Shown: positions 5,679 to 9,658 of the stretch, one piece after another | Layout of the letters: each line of letters begins with the position of its first letter | Numbering within the stretch: position 1 is the stretch's first letter | Assembly: GCA_015485945.1 (NCBI GenBank) | Contig: WFSM01000007.1 | Coordinates: forward strand, 1 to 9,658 | Reading direction: 5' to 3' | DNA length: 9,658 bases | Origin: Candidatus Bipolaricaulota bacterium | GTDB taxonomy: Bacteria; Bipolaricaulota; Bipolaricaulia; UBA7950; UBA9294 | The notes under the pieces: generated by a model | Database searches by the model: none | The model's input: only the letters and a program-made list of their open reading frames with translations | What the model was told of the DNA's origin: nothing | Position numbers and translations under genes: made by a program

Positions 5679-6797
5679 GTGGCCAAGCGTGACTACTACG
5701 AAATTCTCGGGGTTTCCCGCGACGCAAGTCCGGAGGATATCAAGCGGGCGTACCGCCACAAGGCGAAAGAGTTTCATCCCGACCGTAATCCGGACAACCG
5801 CAAGCAGGCGGAGGAAGCGTTTAAGGAGGCGACCGAGGCGTACGAGATCCTCTCCGATCCGGAGAAGCGGGCGCAGTACGATCGCTACGGTCACGCCGGC
5901 CCAACGCAGGGGGTTGATTTTTCCGGCACGGATTTTCGTCGCGCCCGCGAGGCGTGGTCTGAATTCGGGTTTGGTGGGTTCGACGATATCTTCGACTTTT
6001 TCTTCCGTCAGGGGGCACCGCGCACCGCCACCCGGACACAGCGAGCACAGGCGCAGCGTGGTGAAGACATCGAATATAAATTGCGGATCACCCTGGAGGA
6101 CGCGGCCACCGGAACGCGGATGCGGATCACCGCTCCCCGAATGGTTACGTGCGATCACTGTGGCGGCACCGGGATGGAACCGGGGACAAAAAAGCGGATC
6201 TGCCCGACGTGCCACGGTCGCGGTCAGGTGGAATACCGCCAACAGAGCTTGCTCGGAAGTTTCGTTACCGTCCGTACCTGTCCGGAGTGTCACGGGACAG
6301 GCGAGATCATCGAACAGCCGTGTCATCGCTGCCATGGGACGGGACGGATCAAAGAGCGCAGCAAGATTTCGATTAACGTCCCCGCTGGGGTTGACAACGG
6401 CTCCCGTCTCCGGCTCAAGGGGCAGGGAAATGTGGGCCCCAACGGAGGTCCGTCCGGGGACCTATATATCGTGATCGAGGTGATCCCTCATCCTAAATTC
6501 CGCCGCGATGGACGTGATATTCACGCGACGATCAAGATTCACTACCCGCAGGCGGCGTTGGGGGCGAAGGTCACGGTGGAGACGTTGTGGGGAGAGGAAA
6601 CGGTGACAATTCCGCCCGGAACGCAGCCTGGAACTGTAATCCGCCTACGCGGGAAGGGAATGCCGGAACTAAACGGAAGAGGGAAGGGAGATCATTACGT
6701 TGAGGTGCAGGTGATCGTTCCCCGTCGGCTTACCGCGGCACAGCGCCGGTTGCTCCTTGATCTTCAGAAGACCCTCCCGCCGTCAGAAGGGACGTGA
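5679..6797 (+). CDS. dnaJ: Chaperone DnaJ (class A Hsp40)
   Basis: DnaJ delivers substrates to DnaK and stimulates its ATPase. The J domain (1-70) has RDYYEILGV and the essential HPD at 33-35. The Gly/Phe linker (about 72-128) is poor in glycine but keeps FGGFDDIFDFFF. Four zinc-binding repeats follow: CDHCGGTG (158), CPTCHGRG (175), CPECHGTG (201) and CHRCHGTG (215), so this is a full class A protein. The C-terminal substrate domains run to residue 372, with PQAALGAKVTVETL at 290-303. It begins with GTG 31 bases after the dnaK stop, behind a G-rich site (AAGGGGG). It closes the operon; its last 68 bases overlap the convergent rdgB gene, and no terminator hairpin with a T-run is visible after its TGA. 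Confidence 0.97.
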   Translation: MAKRDYYEILGVSRDASPEDIKRAYRHKAKEFHPDRNPDNRKQAEEAFKEATEAYEILSDPEKRAQYDRYGHAGPTQGVDFSGTDFRRAREAWSEFGFGGFDDIFDFFFRQGAPRTATRTQRAQAQRGEDIEYKLRITLEDAATGTRMRITAPRMVTCDHCGGTGMEPGTKKRICPTCHGRGQVEYRQQSLLGSFVTVRTCPECHGTGEIIEQPCHRCHGTGRIKERSKISINVPAGVDNGSRLRLKGQGNVGPNGGPSGDLYIVIEVIPHPKFRRDGRDIHATIKIHYPQAALGAKVTVETLWGEETVTIPPGTQPGTVIRLRGKGMPELNGRGKGDHYVEVQVIVPRRLTAAQRRLLLDLQKTLPPSEGT

Positions 6798-7365
6798 GGA
6801 TTTCCTTTATCGCCGCAATCGCGTGTGCGCGGTGGCTGATCTGGTTTTTTGCATCCTCGCCTATCTCGGCGAGCGTCTTGTCATAGCCATCGGAGATAAA
6901 CAAAGGGTCATAGCCAAATCCGTTTTTCCCTCGGGGGGCGGTGGCGATTTTCCCGGTAAGAACCCCGGTTCGTATGTACTCACGTCCATCCGGAAACCGC
7001 AATACCGCGACGTCGACAAACCGGGCGCGACGGTCGTCAACTCCAGCCATGTTTGTGAGCAACAGTGCGTTGTTGCGGGCGTAATCGACAGGTTCCCCTG
7101 AATAACGGGCGGAGTACACCCCGGGGGCACCGGTTAGTGCAATGACCTCAAGCCCGGCATCCTCAGCGAGGACGGGAAGACCGGTTTCGGCACAGATCGC
7201 CCGTGCCTTAAGAAGAGCGTTTTCTTTAAATGTAGTGCCGGTTTCCGCCACTTCAGCGAATGGACGGTCGTGTACAGTCAGTAGCGAAACACCGGGAAGA
7301 TCAGACAGGAGGTTGCGCAGTTCCCTGATTTTCCCGGCGTTACGTGTTCCTAACAGGAGATTCAT
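6730..7365 (-). CDS. rdgB: RdgB/HAM1-family non-canonical purine NTP pyrophosphatase
   Basis: This family hydrolyses ITP, dITP and XTP to monophosphates and pyrophosphate, keeping deaminated purines out of nucleic acids. Family motifs in the 211-residue product are GTRNAGKIREL (6-16), TFKENALLKA (45-54), LAEDAGLEV (66-74), GAPGVYSARYSG (79-90), GKNGFGYDPLF (146-156) and ISHRAHA (176-182). The catalytic Asp aligned with D69 of E. coli RdgB is kept, within AEDAG instead of the commoner ADDSG. The ATG overlaps the oppF stop as ATGA, so translation is probably coupled to oppF. The last 20 or so residues (from about 191) go beyond the usual family end and are encoded opposite the 3' end of dnaJ. 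Confidence 0.94.
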   Translation of the reverse strand: MNLLLGTRNAGKIRELRNLLSDLPGVSLLTVHDRPFAEVAETGTTFKENALLKARAICAETGLPVLAEDAGLEVIALTGAPGVYSARYSGEPVDYARNNALLLTNMAGVDDRRARFVDVAVLRFPDGREYIRTGVLTGKIATAPRGKNGFGYDPLFISDGYDKTLAEIGEDAKNQISHRAHAIAAIKEILTSLLTAGGSSEDQGATGAVPR

Positions 7366-8402
7366 CCCGCGCGTACGGGTTGAAGCTTTAGCTGGTCGGC
7401 AAGATGACAGGCAACAAAATGCTCCCCGCCGATGTCGTGATATTCCGGCGCCTTGGTTTTACAGATGTCCTGGGCGTAACGGCAACGGGGGTGGAAGTAG
7501 CATCCCGATGGCGGGTTTACCGGCGAAGGGACGTCGCCTTCGAGGATGATTCTCTCCACCTCGTAGTCCGGATCCGGGACCGGGACCGCTGACATCAGCG
7601 CCTCGGTGTACGGATGCTTCGGGTTGGTAAACAGCTCCTCGGTCTCGGCAAGTTCCACTGCCTTTCCTAAGTACATCACGGCAACGCGGTCGGAGATGTG
7701 GCGCACCACTGACAAGTCGTGAGCGATGAACAGATACGTGAGCCCAAAGTCCTTCTGCAGATCCTCGAGTAGGTTCAATACCTGTGCCTGAATTGATACG
7801 TCGAGTGCCGACACCGGTTCATCGGCTATGATCAACTGCGGGTCGAGAGCGAGGGCGCGCGCGATTCCAATGCGCTGGCGTTGCCCACCGGAGAACTCGT
7901 GTGGGTAACGCTTCATGTGATCGGGCTTCAGTCCAACTGCACCGAGCAACTCCCGTACCCGCTGCTCCCGTTCCTTGCCCTTGGCGACGCCGTGGACGAG
8001 GAGCGGCTCGCCGACGATCGCTCCCACCGTCATACGCGGATTAAGGGAGGAATACGGATCTTGGAAGATTATCTGCATATCGCGGCGTAACGCTTTCATT
8101 GTACCGCGCGATGCCTTGGCAACGTCAACCAGGTTGAACTCTTCGCCCGGCTTCGCCAGTGCCTTGGACCTAAAATGGATCTCGCCAGCAGTCGGCTCGA
8201 TCAGCCGCAGGATGGTGCGGCCAGTCGTGGTCTTTCCGCACCCTGATTCTCCCACTAGTCCCAGAGTTTCGCCTTCCTTGATAAACAGGTCGACGTCATC
8301 AACCGCTTTTACGTGTGCCACCACACGGCGGAACACCCCCCGGCGCACCGGGAAGTACTTTTTCAGGTGCTTCACATCGAGCAGGATGTTGTCAGAAGAC
8401 AA
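7362..8402 (-). CDS. oppF: Oligopeptide/dipeptide ABC transporter ATP-binding protein OppF
   Basis: This is the second cytoplasmic ATPase subunit of a peptide-family ABC importer (Opp/Dpp/nickel type). It has 346 residues with Walker A GESGCGKTT (51-59), Q-loop IIFQDPYSSLNP (111-122), signature SGGQRQRIGIARAL (171-184), Walker B LIIADEP (190-196), D-loop SALD and switch histidine AHDL (H228). The C-terminal oligo_HPY domain contains NPKHPYTEALM (260-270) and four cysteines at 301, 307, 314 and 332. The extended N-terminus before Walker A (KKYFPVRRGVF) and the PVSALD form are typical of OppF rather than OppD. The start is TTG at 8402, supported by AGAGGTGA 7 bases upstream. It is 18 bases after oppD and overlaps rdgB by the ATGA. 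The specific substrate cannot be read from the ATPase. Confidence 0.93.
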   Translation of the reverse strand: MSSDNILLDVKHLKKYFPVRRGVFRRVVAHVKAVDDVDLFIKEGETLGLVGESGCGKTTTGRTILRLIEPTAGEIHFRSKALAKPGEEFNLVDVAKASRGTMKALRRDMQIIFQDPYSSLNPRMTVGAIVGEPLLVHGVAKGKEREQRVRELLGAVGLKPDHMKRYPHEFSGGQRQRIGIARALALDPQLIIADEPVSALDVSIQAQVLNLLEDLQKDFGLTYLFIAHDLSVVRHISDRVAVMYLGKAVELAETEELFTNPKHPYTEALMSAVPVPDPDYEVERIILEGDVPSPVNPPSGCYFHPRCRYAQDICKTKAPEYHDIGGEHFVACHLADQLKLQPVRAG

Positions 8403-8409
8403 TCTTAAA

Positions 8410-8417
8410 TCACCTCT
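8410..8417 (-). promoter_or_regulatory. Ribosome binding site supporting the TTG start of oppF
   Basis: AGAGGTGA on the minus strand lies in the short oppD-oppF gap, 7 bases before the TTG at 8402. No in-frame ATG or GTG has a comparable site, so TTG is the likely initiation codon. Confidence 0.65.
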
Positions 8418-8420
8418 CTA

Positions 8421-9398
8421 TCAGTACAGCCAGCACGCTGTTGTGTGTCCGGGGGCCACTTCTTTCAGTTCCGGTCTCTTGGTCTTGCAAATATCCATTG
8501 CGTGCGGACAACGTGGTTCAAACCCACAGCCAGCCGGGATGTCAAACGGGTCAGGAACAACGCCCTTGATTGGGGTTAGACGGTCCTTTTTCGATGCCAA
8601 CGACGGAATCGAGTTCATCAGTCCTTGCGTGTACGGGTGCTTGGGATTGTGGTACAACTCGTGCACCTCGGCCTTCTCGACAACCTTTCCCAAGTACATG
8701 ACAACCACATCGTCGGCCATGTCGGCGATCACGCCAAGATCGTGGGTGATGAACTGAATTGACGTATTGAACTCCTTGCGCAGATCGTTCATCAGGTCAA
8801 GCACCTGTGCTTGGATCGTCACGTCGAGCGCGGTCGTCGGTTCATCGGCGATAAGCAGCGACGGGTTGCACGACAGCGCCATCGCGATCATTGCGCGCTG
8901 TCGCATTCCACCGGAGAGCTGATGCGGGTACTCGTCGACCCGTTGTTCCGGAACTGGGATTCCCACCGCGCGTAGCATCTCGATTGCCTTTTCCCGCGCC
9001 TGTTTTTTGTCCACGTGTTGGTGCAGGATGATTGCTTCCATGATCTGGTTACCGATTGTGTACACCGGGTTCAAGCTCGTCATCGGCTCTTGGAAAATCA
9101 TGGCGATCTGATCACCACGGATGGCACGGTACTCCTTGCCCTTGGGATTGAGTTTGGTGAGATCAGTCACCTTTCCATCTTGATGAAACAGAATCTGGCC
9201 TGCTTCAATCTTCCCTGGCGGTGATTGGACAAGCCCCATGATGGACAACGCGGTCACTGATTTGCCGCAACCACTCTCACCCACCACACCGAGCGTTTTC
9301 TCCGGCTCGATTTTGAAGTCAACCCCATCCACCGCCCGCACCACACCGTCTTCGGTGTAGAAATAGGTCTTAAGACCATTAACCTCAATTAGCGGCAC
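8421..9398 (-). CDS. oppD: Oligopeptide/dipeptide ABC transporter ATP-binding protein OppD
   Basis: This is the first cytoplasmic ATPase subunit of a peptide-family importer, expected to pair with OppF under two membrane permeases. In 325 residues it shows Walker A GESGCGKSVT (40-49), Q-loop IFQEPMTSLNP (101-111), signature LSGGMRQRAMIAMAL (161-175), Walker B LLIADEP (181-187), TTALD and switch histidine THDL (H219). MRQR in the signature and TTALD are typical of OppD/DppD. The oligo_HPY tail has NPKHPYTQGLM (251-261) and cysteines at 291, 297, 304 and 322, spaced exactly as in OppF. The GTG start at 9398 has AGGAGG 6 bases upstream and sits 18 bases after the secG stop. No oppA, oppB or oppC is present in the window. 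Confidence 0.93.
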   Translation of the reverse strand: MPLIEVNGLKTYFYTEDGVVRAVDGVDFKIEPEKTLGVVGESGCGKSVTALSIMGLVQSPPGKIEAGQILFHQDGKVTDLTKLNPKGKEYRAIRGDQIAMIFQEPMTSLNPVYTIGNQIMEAIILHQHVDKKQAREKAIEMLRAVGIPVPEQRVDEYPHQLSGGMRQRAMIAMALSCNPSLLIADEPTTALDVTIQAQVLDLMNDLRKEFNTSIQFITHDLGVIADMADDVVVMYLGKVVEKAEVHELYHNPKHPYTQGLMNSIPSLASKKDRLTPIKGVVPDPFDIPAGCGFEPRCPHAMDICKTKRPELKEVAPGHTTACWLY

Positions 9399-9416
9399 CG
9401 GTTTCCTCCTAGTTGA

Positions 9417-9644
9417 TTAATGTAGGATCGACAGGATAAACCCAAACAACAGGAACACTCCCGCCATGATCGACGTAAGCGTTCGTTTAGGATCCTTAGT
9501 CTCATCGCGTCCGAACACGGTGCTCGACATGCCGGCGCCGAACGCTCCGCCCAGGCCGGAGTGCTCGCTCATTTGCATGAGGATGAGGCTCATCATGGCG
9601 AAGGAGTCAGCGAAAAACAGGATCTCAAGAATTAGTCGTACCAT
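9417..9644 (-). CDS. secG: Preprotein translocase subunit SecG
   Basis: SecG is the small accessory subunit of the SecYEG protein-export channel in the cytoplasmic membrane. The 75-residue product has the family layout: a first membrane helix (about 3-24, LILEILFFADSFAMMSLILM), the conserved loop SGLGGAFGAGMSSTVFG (29-45), a short charged stretch (RDETKDPKR), and a second helix (55-74, TLTSIMAGVFLLFGFILSIL). The ATG at 9644 lies only 14 bases from the window edge; no strong ribosome site is visible in what remains, and an operon start further upstream cannot be judged. It is followed closely by oppD, suggesting one transcript secG-oppD-oppF-rdgB. Confidence 0.92.
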   Translation of the reverse strand: MVRLILEILFFADSFAMMSLILMQMSEHSGLGGAFGAGMSSTVFGRDETKDPKRTLTSIMAGVFLLFGFILSILH

Positions 9645-9658
9645 AAACCGATCGATCC

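Noticed and set aside
5568..6335. A 255-codon open frame on the minus strand opposite the end of dnaK and most of dnaJ
   Set aside because: It shadows dnaK and dnaJ codons, has no ribosome site or recognisable domain, and is rich in Arg, Pro and Gly as expected for antisense translation.
6798..6870. Possible terminator after dnaJ
   Set aside because: The TTTCC and GGTTTTTT runs are not preceded by a convincing stem-loop, and the region is coding sequence of rdgB.
7975..8757. A 260-codon open frame on the plus strand opposite oppF and oppD
   Set aside because: It spans the oppD-oppF junction in antisense, with no family similarity; both opposing ATPases are intact with all motifs.
7362..9398. 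oppD and oppF as a repeat or tandem duplication of the same gene
   Set aside because: They share the ABC fold and motifs but differ in the subfamily-specific signatures (GGMRQR/TTALD versus GGQRQR/VSALD) and are the normal heterodimeric partners, not a recent duplication.

Overview
This window reads as an ordinary, densely packed stretch of a bacterial chromosome: translation, protein-folding and transport genes, at a moderate-to-high GC content judged by eye. The largest gap between genes is about 148 bases, and there are no mobile elements, CRISPR arrays, rRNA or tRNA genes that I can see. Start codons are mixed: of the eleven complete genes, six start with ATG (MFS gene, hrcA, grpE, dnaK, rdgB, secG), four with GTG (rpmE, rpsI, dnaJ, oppD) and one with TTG (oppF).

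Layout. (1) Positions 1-741, minus strand: rpsI (S9), rpmE (zinc-type L31) and the first 25 codons of a DUF1385 (YqhQ-like) membrane protein, tightly spaced and read from a well-matched promoter at 778-806. (2) Positions 803-2035, minus strand: a 410-residue major facilitator transporter of unknown substrate; its stop codon lies in the rpsI -35 box. (3) Positions 2036-2183: a divergent control region with a near-consensus promoter and a CIRCE operator for the heat-shock genes, plus a weaker candidate promoter for the transporter. (4) Positions 2184-6797, plus strand: hrcA-grpE-dnaK-dnaJ, the complete Hsp70 machine and its repressor, with overlapping reading frames. (5) Positions 6730-9644, minus strand: secG-oppD-oppF-rdgB in transcription order, an apparent operon joining a Sec translocon subunit, two oligopeptide-transporter ATPases and a nucleotide-pool sanitising enzyme. 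It converges on dnaJ with a 68-base overlap.

How the genes work together. HrcA should repress its own operon at the CIRCE element; GrpE (exchange factor) and DnaJ (J-domain partner) drive the DnaK cycle. OppD and OppF are the two nucleotide-binding halves of a peptide importer whose membrane and binding subunits are not in this window.

Organism. The order hrcA-grpE-dnaK-dnaJ, a CIRCE operator, and a DnaK lacking the N-terminal insertion typical of Proteobacteria and other classical Gram-negatives point to a Firmicutes-like, Thermotogota-like or other deep-branching bacterial lineage. I cannot assign a phylum from the sequence alone. I found no convincing undescribed system; the most useful observations concern regulation, gene overlaps and the unusual operon company of oppDF and rpsI.
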